Assembly (NCBI RefSeq): GCF_001429395.1
Contig: NZ_LMJT01000001.1
Location: forward strand, 3,335-67,334
Length of the DNA stretch: 64,000 bases
Reading direction: 5' to 3'
From: Allobosea sp. Root381
GTDB lineage: Bacteria > Pseudomonadota > Alphaproteobacteria > Rhizobiales > Beijerinckiaceae
Below, piece by piece: positions 1 through 7,725 of the stretch. The position numbers and the translations under genes were made by a program. The notes beneath the pieces were generated by a model. It did no database searches. It was not told where the DNA came from and was given only the letters and a program-made list of their open reading frames with translations. The stretch's first letter is position 1, and each line of letters starts with the position of its first letter.

Positions 1-183
1 GTCATGAACGAGGGCCGCATCGTCGAGCAGGGCCCCCGCGACACCATCTTCGACGCACCCCGGCACGACTACACCAAGAAGCTCCTCTCCGCCGTCCCGG
101 GGCTGGAATCCACGCCGGAAGGCGGCGTCAGGCTGTTCTGGAGGCTGGGGGAGCCCGATGGCGAGCGTCATGGTCGGGCTTGA
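1..183 (+). CDS. Peptide/glutathione-type ABC transporter ATP-binding protein, C-terminal fragment
   Basis: Only the last 60 codons lie in the window; the gene begins upstream. The visible part has the '[11 protein letters not shown]' segment and a '[12 protein letters not shown]' tail, typical of the C-terminus of OppD/OppF, DppD/DppF and GsiA ATPases. The last codons and the TGA stop (181-183) lie inside a hairpin repeat, so the native C-terminus may have been altered by that repeat. The next gene is a gamma-glutamyltransferase, so the lost part of the operon may import glutathione or gamma-glutamyl peptides (inference). Confidence 0.8.
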   Translation, partial: VMNEGRIVEQGPRDTIFDAPRHDYTKKLLSAVPGLESTPEGGVRLFWRLGEPDGERHGRA

Positions 184-262
184 CCCGACCATCCCGGCAA
201 CCAGTGTCCTCCCGTCACGCGATTCTCGGGTCTTCGCTTCGCTGCGCCCGAGAATGACGATC
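165..262. repeat. Two tandem REP-like hairpins
   Basis: Two palindromes lie in the gap between the ABC ATPase and ggt. The first has arms ATGGTCGGG (170-178) and CCCGACCAT (184-192) around a CTTGA loop. The second has arms ATTCTCGGG (222-230) and CCCGAGAAT (247-255). Closely similar hairpins recur near 23.6, 28.8, 46.8 and 52.8 kb, which marks them as a dispersed family rather than a gene-specific terminator. Confidence 0.7.
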
Positions 263-282
263 TTTCATCGAGGCCTAGCACC

Positions 283-1902
283 ATGAAAAACGGCATGATC
301 GTCTGCCCGCAGCCCGAGGCCGCTGAGGCCGGCGCGGAGGTTCTGGAGCGCGGCGGCAACGCGGTGGATGCCGCGATCGCCTGCGCCTTCATGCAGGGCG
401 TGGTCGACCCGCTGATGTGCGGCATCGGCGGCTTCGGCTCGATGCAGCTCTACATGCCGGGCCGCGGCGTCCATGAGATCGTCGAGTTCTATGCCAAGGC
501 GTCGCTCTCGGCGACGGCGGACATGTGGGCCGACAAGCTGCTCGGCCAGTCACGCGACGGCTTCGCCTTCCTGCTCGAGGGCGGGATCAGCGAGTTCGGC
601 CATCTCGCCGTCTGCACGCCCGGCAGCGTCAAGGGCTACGACTTCGCGCTGTCGCGCTACGGCACGATGGACTGGGCCGACATCATCGCCCCAGCGATCC
701 GCCAGGCGCGCGAAGGCGTGCTGGTGCGGCCGCACATGCACTGGTTCTGGAGCCAGGACCAGAAGGGTTCGGGCCAGCAGAACACCCCCGACAAGCTGCG
801 TTACAGCGAAACCGGCAAGCGGCTCTATTTCCGCCCCGACGGCAGCGTGAAGCGCGTCGGCGACATCCTGACCAACCCCGACATGGCGAACACGCTGGAG
901 CGGCTCGCCAAGGGCGGCGCCGACCTGTTCTACCATGGCGAGCTCGCCGAAGAGATCGCCGCCGATTTCGCTCGCCATGGCGGGCTGATCTCGCGCGAGG
1001 ACCTCGCCGCCTACGAGCTCTCGGTGGCAGAGCCGGTCTGGGGCGCTTATCGGGGCAAGCGCATCTCGACCAGCCCGCCGCCGGCGAGCGGCGTGCTGAT
1101 GCTGCAGATCCTGCAGATGCTCGACCAGTTCGACATCGGCTCGCTGACGCATGGCTCGGCCGAACATGTCCGCCTGCTGGCCGAGGCGATGAAGCGCATG
1201 ACCATCGACAAGGATCGCTTCATGGGCGACCCGGCCTATGTCGAGGTGCCGGTCGAGCGGCTGCTGTCGACGGAATACGCCGCCGAGCAGGCCGAGGCGA
1301 TCCGCCGGGGCGAGCGGGCGCAGGTCAAGCGGCTGGAGCAGAAGTCGCAGCGCGAGACCACGCATGTCTCGGTCGTCGACCGGCACGGCAATGCGGTGGC
1401 GATGACCCACACCCTCGGCTCGCCATCGGGCGCCATCACCGACGGGCTCGGCTTCATCTACAACGGCACGATGAGCCGCTTCGACCCGCGCCCGGGCCAT
1501 GCCGCCTCGATCGCGCCGGGCAAACGCCGCGCCTCCTCGGCGGCCCCGACCATCGTCTTCGAGGACGACAAGCCCTTCATCGTGATGGGCGCACCGGGCG
1601 GCAGCTACATCGCGCCGGCGATGGCGCAGGGGATCATGAACGTGATCGATTTCGGCATGTCGATGCTCGAGGCCGTCTCAGCGCCGCGCATCGTCGCGGT
1701 GTCCGACAGCATCGACATCTCGAACCGCATCCGGCGCAGCGTCTCGGCCGAGCTGTCGGAAATGGGCTACGACATCAAGCGCTCGGCCCAGAGCTACCCC
1801 TTCGCGGCGCTGCACGGGATCCAGATCGTCGACGGGCATTGCCATGGCGGTGCCGATCCACAGCGCGACGGCATGGCGATCGGCGTACCCGCCAAGGGGT
1901 AA
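283..1902 (+). CDS. ggt: Gamma-glutamyltransferase family protein, no signal peptide
   Basis: 539 residues. Family enzymes cleave or transfer the gamma-glutamyl group of glutathione and related amides after autoprocessing at a threonine. The processing motif T-T-H-V-S-V-V-D places the nucleophile at Thr359. N-terminal G-G-N-A-V-D-A-A-I-A, the S-S-A-A-P-T-I-V block and A-P-G-G-S (glutamate-binding region) are present, as is the C-terminal G-A-D-P-Q-R. The protein begins directly with the catalytic-domain fold (MKNGMIVCPQPEA), without a secretion signal, so it should act in the cytoplasm, unlike periplasmic E. coli Ggt. A peptide-type ABC ATPase gene ends about 100 bases upstream, consistent with import followed by cytosolic cleavage. 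Substrate unproven. Confidence 0.88.
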   Translation: MKNGMIVCPQPEAAEAGAEVLERGGNAVDAAIACAFMQGVVDPLMCGIGGFGSMQLYMPGRGVHEIVEFYAKASLSATADMWADKLLGQSRDGFAFLLEGGISEFGHLAVCTPGSVKGYDFALSRYGTMDWADIIAPAIRQAREGVLVRPHMHWFWSQDQKGSGQQNTPDKLRYSETGKRLYFRPDGSVKRVGDILTNPDMANTLERLAKGGADLFYHGELAEEIAADFARHGGLISREDLAAYELSVAEPVWGAYRGKRISTSPPPASGVLMLQILQMLDQFDIGSLTHGSAEHVRLLAEAMKRMTIDKDRFMGDPAYVEVPVERLLSTEYAAEQAEAIRRGERAQVKRLEQKSQRETTHVSVVDRHGNAVAMTHTLGSPSGAITDGLGFIYNGTMSRFDPRPGHAASIAPGKRRASSAAPTIVFEDDKPFIVMGAPGGSYIAPAMAQGIMNVIDFGMSMLEAVSAPRIVAVSDSIDISNRIRRSVSAELSEMGYDIKRSAQSYPFAALHGIQIVDGHCHGGADPQRDGMAIGVPAKG

Positions 1903-1962
1903 CGACATAGCCGCGGAACTCTCGTCGCTGAGCCGTGCCCCGCCAGCACAGCCGGCCGATGA

Positions 1963-2589
1963 CTACGGCCGCTGCGACCTCGGCTGAGCTTTCCGAGCCG
2001 CCACGATCAGGGCGCGCGTCATTTGCAGAAGGATCGACGTAGCGTCGCCAGCGGCCAGAATCGGGGAGCTGACGAATGCCCCGTTGACGACCACCGACAA
2101 CTGGGCGGCAAGGTCGTCGGGCTCGTCGACCTGCAGTCGCTCGGCGATGTCCCGCAGACGGCGGCGTAGTTGCTGCTTGTGGGTTCGGGCCACGATCCGG
2201 GCAGGGTGATCCTCGTCGGGAAATTCGGCTGCAACGTTGAGTTGGGGACAGCCGCGATAATTGGGCCGACCAACCCGCTCGCCAATCCACGCCATCTGCG
2301 CCTCGAGTTCGGCTTCGCCGTCCTGCCCGTGGCCCGCCGCCACGCGATCCCAGCACGCCCAAAAGTCCTCGTCCTCCCGCTGCAGGAACGCCGCGATGAG
2401 GTCGTCCTTCGTTCGAAAGTGACGGTAGAGGCTCGTCTTCGCGATGCCCGCCGCCTCCACGACCAGATCGACACCGACAGCGCGCACGCCCCGGCGGTAG
2501 AAGAGGTCCGAGGCGGTCTCGAGGATCCGCTCGCGCATGTCGGCCTGACCTGTGTTCTCGCCAGGCCGGCCCTCCTGCTCTGTCCTCAT
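1963..2589 (-). CDS. TetR/AcrR family transcriptional regulator
   Basis: 208 residues. An N-terminal helix-turn-helix (about residues 18-64, ending S-L-Y-R-H-F-R-T-K-D-D-L) is followed by a TetR ligand-binding region with W-I-G-E-R and G-C-P-Q-L-N. I start it at the ATG ending at 2589 because GAGGAGG lies just upstream; an in-frame extension to 2694 would run through the operator. It is divergent from the saccharopine-dehydrogenase-like gene, with a double palindrome between them, and probably represses that gene and itself. Ligand unknown. Confidence 0.88.
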   Translation of the reverse strand: MRTEQEGRPGENTGQADMRERILETASDLFYRRGVRAVGVDLVVEAAGIAKTSLYRHFRTKDDLIAAFLQREDEDFWACWDRVAAGHGQDGEAELEAQMAWIGERVGRPNYRGCPQLNVAAEFPDEDHPARIVARTHKQQLRRRLRDIAERLQVDEPDDLAAQLSVVVNGAFVSSPILAAGDATSILLQMTRALIVAARKAQPRSQRP

Positions 2590-2640
2590 GTGCAGTCCTC
2601 CTCGCATCGACAAGGCTAGCAGGCTCCAGTTTGACGCGCT

Positions 2641-2679
2641 ACAGACCTGTCTGTAACAAAGAGAACAGACAGGTCTGTA
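2641..2679. promoter_or_regulatory. Double palindromic TetR operator
   Basis: Two 14-bp palindromes, ACAGACCTGTCTGT (2641-2654) and ACAGACAGGTCTGT (2665-2678), are separated by 10 bases and are reverse complements of each other. Their centres are 24 bp apart. They sit between the divergent TetR gene and its neighbour, 14 bases before the latter's ATG. This is the expected position and form of a TetR operator; two adjacent dimers could bind. Confidence 0.75.
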
Positions 2680-2692
2680 GCGCGAGAAAGAC

Positions 2693-3718
2693 ATGACTGT
2701 TCGGCTTTCGAGGGCAGAGAGCGTCGGGCCGGTGGTTGCGGTCTACGGGGCGGCCGGACATACCGGCCGCTTCGTGGTTCGCGAGCTGTCGCGACGCGGC
2801 TTCACGGCCGTCGCGATAGGGCGCGACGCAGCGAAGCTGGCGGCGGCCGACTTCCCCACGGGCGTCAGACAAGTCGTCGCCGCCCTCGACGATCCCGCCT
2901 CGCTGGCCCGCGCCCTCGACGAAGCCGCCGCAGTCATAAACTGCGCTGGGCCGTTCCTCGACACGGCCGATCCCCTGGTCTCGGCTGCGTTGCAGGCGCA
3001 CATCCATTATCTCGACGTGACGGCGGAGCAAGGCAGCGCCCTGGCGACCTTTGCGCGATACGCCCCGACCGCCGAAGAGGCCGGCGTCGCCGTCATCCCC
3101 GCCATGGGCTTCTACGGCGGCCTGAGCGACCTCCTGGCGACGGCCGCCATGGGCGACTGGACGCGCGCCGATGAGGTTCGCATCGGGATCGCCCTGGACA
3201 GTTGGGAACCGACCGAGGGGACGCGCGTCACAGGGCGGCGCAACACAGCCCGTCGCGTGACGATCTCCCAGGGAAAGCTGCAGCCGCTGGCCGATCCGGC
3301 CCCCAACGCCGTCTGGCCGTTCGCAGAACCTTTCGGCGCGCAAGAGATGGTCGAGCTGCCGTTCACCGAGGCCATCCTGATCGGACGCCATCTTCAGGTG
3401 TCCGAACTCCACACCTATTTGAACACGGCACCGCTACGCGATCTTCGGGACGCCACCACCCCTCCCCCGGTCGCGGCTGACGCGTCCGGACGCTCGGCGC
3501 AGACATTCCTCGTCGAGGTCGAAATCCGCCAGGGAAGCAGCGTGCGCCGGGCGGCGGCCCGCGGACGAGACATCTACGCAGTCACCGCGCCTCTGGTGGT
3601 CGAAGCCGTCGAGAGAGTCTTGAACGACGCGAGAGCGCAGGGCGGCGTCTTCGCTCCAGGCGCGCTTTTCGACGCCCAAGGCTTCCTGGCGGCGCTCGCC
3701 CCCGATGTCCTGTCCTGA
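2693..3718 (+). CDS. Saccharopine dehydrogenase-like NAD(P)-binding oxidoreductase
   Basis: 341 residues. An N-terminal Rossmann fold carries G-A-A-G-H-T-G (residues 19-25), followed by I-N-C-A-G-P-F and H-Y-L-D-V-T, the signature of the saccharopine dehydrogenase NADP-binding family. This family includes trans-acting enoyl reductases and many uncharacterised reductases. Real lysine-pathway saccharopine dehydrogenases are longer, so lysine metabolism is unlikely. It is divergent from a TetR regulator and preceded by its operator, suggesting induction by a small hydrophobic compound. Substrate unknown. Confidence 0.75.
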   Translation: MTVRLSRAESVGPVVAVYGAAGHTGRFVVRELSRRGFTAVAIGRDAAKLAAADFPTGVRQVVAALDDPASLARALDEAAAVINCAGPFLDTADPLVSAALQAHIHYLDVTAEQGSALATFARYAPTAEEAGVAVIPAMGFYGGLSDLLATAAMGDWTRADEVRIGIALDSWEPTEGTRVTGRRNTARRVTISQGKLQPLADPAPNAVWPFAEPFGAQEMVELPFTEAILIGRHLQVSELHTYLNTAPLRDLRDATTPPPVAADASGRSAQTFLVEVEIRQGSSVRRAAARGRDIYAVTAPLVVEAVERVLNDARAQGGVFAPGALFDAQGFLAALAPDVLS

Positions 3719-3921
3719 TCACGGATTGCCGCCCGATCAGAGAGCCCGTAGCGCACGGCCTCGAATGTCTGTGAGCCACCTGCCTTTTGATAGATGCGAT
3801 CCGGCCGCGCCATCGCACGAAGCTGGCCCGCCGCCGCGCCTGCAATTTCACTTGCGAGCATCGGCGAACGAGCTTGGAGGCCCGCTTCGAAGCAGGCCTC
3901 CTCGTGCCGCGAGCCTTGCGA

Positions 3922-6267
3922 CTAGGCGCTCGCCCTGAGCGATCGCGCGGCCTGCACCATGTTCACCAGGGCAGGCCGGACCTCTTCCCATTTGCGCGTC
4001 TTCAGGCCGCAATCCGGATTGACCCAGAGCTGCTCATCCTTGAGCCGCTGACGGGCAAGTTTCAGCAGTTCGATCATCTCGGCGATATCCGGCACGCGCG
4101 GCGAGTGAATGTCGTAGACGCCGGGGCCGATCTCGTTCGGGTATTTGTAGCTGCGGAAAGCCTCCAGAAGCTCCATTTTCGAACGCGAGGTCTCGATCGA
4201 GATGACGTCGGCGTCCATCGCAGCGATGGCGTCGATGATCTGGTTGAACTCGGAATAGCACATATGCGTGTGCACCTGCGTCTGGTCGGCGACGCCGGAG
4301 GCGCAGATGCGGAAGCTTTCGACTGCCCAGTCGAGATAATGCTTCCAGTCGCCCTTGCGCAGCGGCAGCCCCTCGCGGAGCGCCGCCTCGTCGATCTGGA
4401 TCATCGCCGCGCCGGCCTGCTCGAGGTCGATGACCTCGTCGCGGATCGCCAGCGCGATCTGCTTGGAGGCCTCGCTGCGAGGCAGGTCGTCGCGCACGAA
4501 GGACCAGTTGAGGATCGTGACCGGGCCGGTCAGCATCGCCTTCATCGGCTTGTCCGTCAGCGACTGCGCATAGCGCCACCATTCCACCGTCATCGGCTTT
4601 GGACGCGAGACGTCGCCGAACAAGATCGGCGGGCGGACGCAGCGCGAGCCGTAGCTCTGCACCCAGCCGCCGCGCGTGAAGGCGAAGCCGGCGAGCTGCT
4701 CGCCGAAATACTGCACCATGTCGTTGCGCTCGAACTCGCCATGGACGAGCACGTCGAGGCCGATCTCCTCCTGCCAGCGCACGGCGCGGGCAGTCTCCTC
4801 GCGCAGGAACTGCTCATATTCGGCATGGCCGAGCTGCCCCTTGTCATGGGCGGCGCGGGCCTTGCGGACCTTGGGCGTCTGCGGGAAGGAGCCGATCGTC
4901 GTGGTTGGAAAGGCCGGCAGCTTGAAGCGGGCACGCTGCACCTTGGATCGCTCGCCGAAGCCGCTCTTGCGGCGGGCGAAGACCTCGGTGACCTGCGCCA
5001 TGCGCGCGGCGACGGCCTTGTCGTTCACCTTCGGCGACGCCTTGCGCGCGGCTGCCGAGGCGGTCGAGGCCGCGAGCTTGTCTTTCACGCTGTCGCGTCC
5101 ACCGCCGAGCGCGCGCCCGAGCGTCGCGAGTTCGTCCATCTTCTGAACGGCGAAGGCGAGCCAGCCCTTCACTTCCGGATCAAGGTTCGCTTCCAGTTCC
5201 AGATCGATCGGGCTGTGCAGCATCGAGCAGGATGGCGCGATCTGGACATGGTCGGTGCCGCGCTTGGCTGCGACGGGCTCGATCCACGCCAGCACCTTCT
5301 CCAAGTCGGTGCGCCAGATGTTGCGGCCGTCGACGACGCCGAGCGAGAGTACGAGGCCGCGCGGCGCCTTCGCCAGAACCGGTTCGAGCTGCTCGGGCGC
5401 GCGGACGAGATCGAGATGCAGGCCCGCGACGGGCAGAGCGAGCGCGGTGTCGAGATTGTCGCCGAGCGCGCCGAAATAGGTCGCCAGCATGATCTTGAGC
5501 TGCGGCAGCGCGTGCGCGATCGTCGCATAGCTCCGGCGCAGCGCCTCGTGGGCAGCTTCATCGAGGTCGAGCACGAGGCAAGGCTCGTCGATCTGCACCC
5601 ATTCGGCACCGTTGGCCGAGAGCCGGCGCAGGACATCGACATAGACCGGCAGCAGCTCGCCCAGCAGCGAGAGCGGATCGAAGGACGGGTCCTTGGCCTT
5701 GCCGAGCTTGAGGAAGGTGACCGGACCGAGCAGGACGGGGCGCGTCTCGTATCCCAGCGCCTTTGCCTCCCGGTATTCCTCGACCGGCTTCAGCGAGGAC
5801 AGCTCGAAGCTCTGCCCAGCCTCCAATTCCGGAACCATGTAGTGGTAGTTCGTGTCGAACCACTTGGTCATCTCCTGGGCGGGGACGCCATGGGAATGCT
5901 CGTGGGCATGATGGGCATGGCCGCAGGAGGTGTGCGGCGCGGTCTCACCTTGCGAACCACGGGCCATAGCGAAGTAAGTGCCCAGCGGAACCGGCCCGCC
6001 CTTCCAGCCATAGATCTTCGGAATCGCACCGACCATGACGCTGGTGTCCAGCACCTGATCGTAGAAGGAGAAGTCGTTGGACGGGATCACTGTGATCCCC
6101 TGAGCCTTCTGGCGTGCCCAGTTGACGGCGCGCAGGGCGGCGGCGGTTTCGAGGAGAGACTTCTCGTCGGATTTTCCGGCCCAGAAGCCTTCGAGCGCGG
6201 TCTTGAGTTCGCGCCGGGGGCCGATACGTGGCGTGCCGAGAGCGGCAACGGAGATTGTTTGAGACAT
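3922..6267 (-). CDS. metE: Cobalamin-independent methionine synthase MetE
   Basis: 781 residues, close to the usual 750-790. It transfers the methyl group of 5-methyltetrahydropteroyl-glutamate to homocysteine in the cytoplasm. The C-terminal catalytic barrel has the zinc ligands His668 and Cys670 (in H-T-H-M-C-Y), Glu692 and Cys753 (N-P-D-C-G-L), at the spacing of the E. coli enzyme. I place the start at the ATG ending at 6267 (M-S-Q-T-I-S-V); the frame stays open upstream into the riboswitch but that stretch is leader RNA. A His-rich insertion ([10 protein letters not shown], about residue 175) may bind metal. Expression is under a cobalamin riboswitch, so the gene should be shut off when B12 allows MetH to work. 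Confidence 0.97.
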   Translation of the reverse strand: MSQTISVAALGTPRIGPRRELKTALEGFWAGKSDEKSLLETAAALRAVNWARQKAQGITVIPSNDFSFYDQVLDTSVMVGAIPKIYGWKGGPVPLGTYFAMARGSQGETAPHTSCGHAHHAHEHSHGVPAQEMTKWFDTNYHYMVPELEAGQSFELSSLKPVEEYREAKALGYETRPVLLGPVTFLKLGKAKDPSFDPLSLLGELLPVYVDVLRRLSANGAEWVQIDEPCLVLDLDEAAHEALRRSYATIAHALPQLKIMLATYFGALGDNLDTALALPVAGLHLDLVRAPEQLEPVLAKAPRGLVLSLGVVDGRNIWRTDLEKVLAWIEPVAAKRGTDHVQIAPSCSMLHSPIDLELEANLDPEVKGWLAFAVQKMDELATLGRALGGGRDSVKDKLAASTASAAARKASPKVNDKAVAARMAQVTEVFARRKSGFGERSKVQRARFKLPAFPTTTIGSFPQTPKVRKARAAHDKGQLGHAEYEQFLREETARAVRWQEEIGLDVLVHGEFERNDMVQYFGEQLAGFAFTRGGWVQSYGSRCVRPPILFGDVSRPKPMTVEWWRYAQSLTDKPMKAMLTGPVTILNWSFVRDDLPRSEASKQIALAIRDEVIDLEQAGAAMIQIDEAALREGLPLRKGDWKHYLDWAVESFRICASGVADQTQVHTHMCYSEFNQIIDAIAAMDADVISIETSRSKMELLEAFRSYKYPNEIGPGVYDIHSPRVPDIAEMIELLKLARQRLKDEQLWVNPDCGLKTRKWEEVRPALVNMVQAARSLRASA

Positions 6268-6275
6268 AGGCTTAA

Positions 6276-6289
6276 CCCCAAAATTGGGG
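6276..6289 (-). promoter_or_regulatory. metE: Hairpin over the metE ribosome binding site
   Basis: Read on the minus strand, CCCCAA-TT-TTGGGG forms a 6-bp stem ending 8 bases before the metE ATG. The only Shine-Dalgarno-like purine run of metE is its 3' arm. It may be part of the riboswitch expression platform, sequestering the ribosome binding site, but pairing with the aptamer was not modelled. Confidence 0.5.
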
Positions 6290-6391
6290 GCAAAGGCCAA
6301 AGCGGACGCGGGACGAGGACCAGCCGGATGGAGTCCGGGCGGTAACGCCAAGCGCACCACCGGGACACCCCGCCCGAGGACGTTCATGCTG

Positions 6392-6566
6392 TCGGGGCAG
6401 GTCTCCTGGCTCACGGGTCGTCGTCCGTAGCCCGTCTTCCCAAGGCCGATCGGCCTCAGTGACATCGTTGGGCAACGAACTCGCCGCTTACAGTTGCGGG
6501 GGCAGCGCCGGTGTTACACCGGCTTCCCTCTTAGCTCCGGAGCAGCAAGCCACCCCGGAGAACCAC
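6392..6566 (-). ncRNA. Cobalamin (B12) riboswitch upstream of metE
   Basis: On the minus strand the B12 box AGCCAGGAGACCTGCC occupies 6411-6396. Upstream lie the conserved core blocks: GGGAAGCCGGTG, the pairing ACACCGGCGC, CCCCGCAACTGTAAGCGG, and a variable stem ending G-A-C-G-A-C-C-C-G-T-G. These are the hallmark elements of the AdoCbl-type cobalamin riboswitch in their usual order. It precedes metE by about 125 bases, the standard arrangement for repressing the B12-independent methionine synthase when B12 is present. The 5' boundary is approximate. Confidence 0.95.
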
Positions 6567-6575
6567 GACACTGGC

Positions 6576-6603
6576 ATTATGACCATGATCGCGCGGTCGT
6601 CAA
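6576..6603 (-). promoter_or_regulatory. metE: Candidate sigma70 promoter of metE
   Basis: On the minus strand TTGACG (6603-6598) and CATAAT (6581-6576) are separated by 16 bases. Initiation about 7 bases further would fall near 6568, exactly at the 5' edge of the riboswitch, which supports the assignment. Confidence 0.6.
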
Positions 6604-6607
6604 TGGA

Positions 6608-6629
6608 GATATAAAGACATCCTTATGTC
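6608..6629. promoter_or_regulatory. Candidate SahR/SamR-type (ArsR family) operator of metE
   Basis: A 22-bp interrupted palindrome with half-sites GATATAAAGAC (6608-6618) and ATCCTTATGTC (6619-6629), 8 of 11 positions symmetric. It abuts the -35 box of the metE promoter. The pattern G-A-Y-A-T-A-A-R-G resembles, from memory, sites bound by ArsR-family regulators of the S-adenosylmethionine cycle in alphaproteobacteria. No such regulator gene is in the window. Confidence 0.5.
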
Positions 6630-6747
6630 TCTATGTTTGATCTTTGCGAGCTATTGAGCGGAAGCGCTGTGCGGACGCCGCTGACTCCGTGGATGCAATC
6701 CTGACGGACAATGGCGAAGCCCTTGCCTTCGGGGGCGGAAGAAGACC

Positions 6748-7614
6748 TCAAAAGTCTCGAAACAGCGCATTCAAGAGCTTTTCGACAAATGCGGGCTTGC
6801 ATCGGTCCGGGTCGAAGACGGCTGTCAAGGTCGCGCCTTGCGCGACGATATCCGAGAAGGGCGCAGCGAGCCGGCCTTGCTCGATGAGATCGGTCAGGAC
6901 GACGGGCGGCGCGATGATGCTACCCTGGCCCGCCATGGCCGCCTGAGCCGCGATGTAGAAGTGCGGCGTCGTGCGGATGACCGCCGGCTTTTCGATGCCG
7001 GCGGCTTCGAGCCAGCTCTCGAGTTCGCCGCTGCGGGTATCCGCCACGAAGACTGTTTCGGCCGACACTCCGGCCGGTCCCGCTTTCCGCATCGCCTCCG
7101 CGCGGTCGGGGCGGGCGAGCAAGGTCAGTCGCTCTACGCCGATCTCGCGCTGCTGCCAGCCTTCGGGCCTCCACGCGTTGCGGAGTATGGCGATGTCGAA
7201 CTGCGCCTGCTGCCAGTCGTCGGTGCTGTGCAGCGCCGAGACGCGTATGGCACGCCCTCCGGCCGCCACCTCCGCATCCACCAGCCGCGGCATGATCCAG
7301 TGCACCGATAGCGTCGCATTCGCAGCCAGGGTCAGGACGCGCTGCTGCCCTTTCTCCGACGCGGCCTCCCAGCCGACGCGGATCTGCTGCAGGCCCGCAC
7401 CGATAGCCTGAGCAAGTTCGGATGCCAGCGCCGTCGGGCGCAGACGGTGCCCCTTCTCGAACAACGGCTCGTCGATCGCCTCCTGCAGCTGCCCGAGCTG
7501 CTTGCTGATGGCGCCGGGTGTCACACAGAGTTCATCCGCGGCTGCAACGATATTGCCGGTGCGCACGACAGCCTCGAAAGTCGCAAGCGCCCGCAAAGAA
7601 GGTAAATGCGACAT
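6748..7614 (-). CDS. LysR-type transcriptional regulator (GcvA-like), probable regulator of the phosphonate operon
   Basis: 288 residues. The N-terminal winged helix (residues 1-60: A-L-A-T-F-E-A-V-V-R-T-G-N-I-V-A-A-A-D-E-L-C-V-T-P) has the P-G-A-I-S-K-Q-L recognition helix, followed by a LysR substrate-binding domain. I start it at the ATG ending at 7614, with GAGGTGAGG upstream; a GTG five codons earlier (7629) is possible. It is divergent from phnA, the usual geometry for a LysR regulator controlling its neighbour. The likely co-inducer is phosphonoacetate or the imported substrate (inference). Confidence 0.88.
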   Translation of the reverse strand: MSHLPSLRALATFEAVVRTGNIVAAADELCVTPGAISKQLGQLQEAIDEPLFEKGHRLRPTALASELAQAIGAGLQQIRVGWEAASEKGQQRVLTLAANATLSVHWIMPRLVDAEVAAGGRAIRVSALHSTDDWQQAQFDIAILRNAWRPEGWQQREIGVERLTLLARPDRAEAMRKAGPAGVSAETVFVADTRSGELESWLEAAGIEKPAVIRTTPHFYIAAQAAMAGQGSIIAPPVVLTDLIEQGRLAAPFSDIVAQGATLTAVFDPDRCKPAFVEKLLNALFRDF

Positions 7615-7638
7615 AGAATGTGACCTCACCTCAAATCA

Positions 7639-7709
7639 ACGCGAATATAAGTCGCTTTCATGTTCGCGTAAATAAGAAGATACGATCTTGGCAGAAACGA
7701 AAAGCCAAG
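7639..7709. promoter_or_regulatory. Divergent LysR/phnA control region with two inverted repeats
   Basis: This AT-rich gap holds two inverted repeats. ACGCGAA (7639-7645) and TTCGCGT (7663-7669) are separated by 17 bases. CTTGGC (7687-7692) and GCCAAG (7704-7709) are separated by 11 bases, the spacing of LysR T-N11-A boxes, and lie 17 bases before the phnA ATG. Either could bind the LysR protein. I could not fix a promoter. Confidence 0.45.
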
Positions 7710-7725
7710 AGAACTCATAAATATC

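Noticed and set aside
3787-6345. An 852-codon open frame antisense to metE
   Set aside because: Shadow of a high-GC gene: metE on the other strand is complete with its zinc ligands and riboswitch, and the antisense protein has no domain and an Arg/Gln/Asp-rich composition typical of such shadows.
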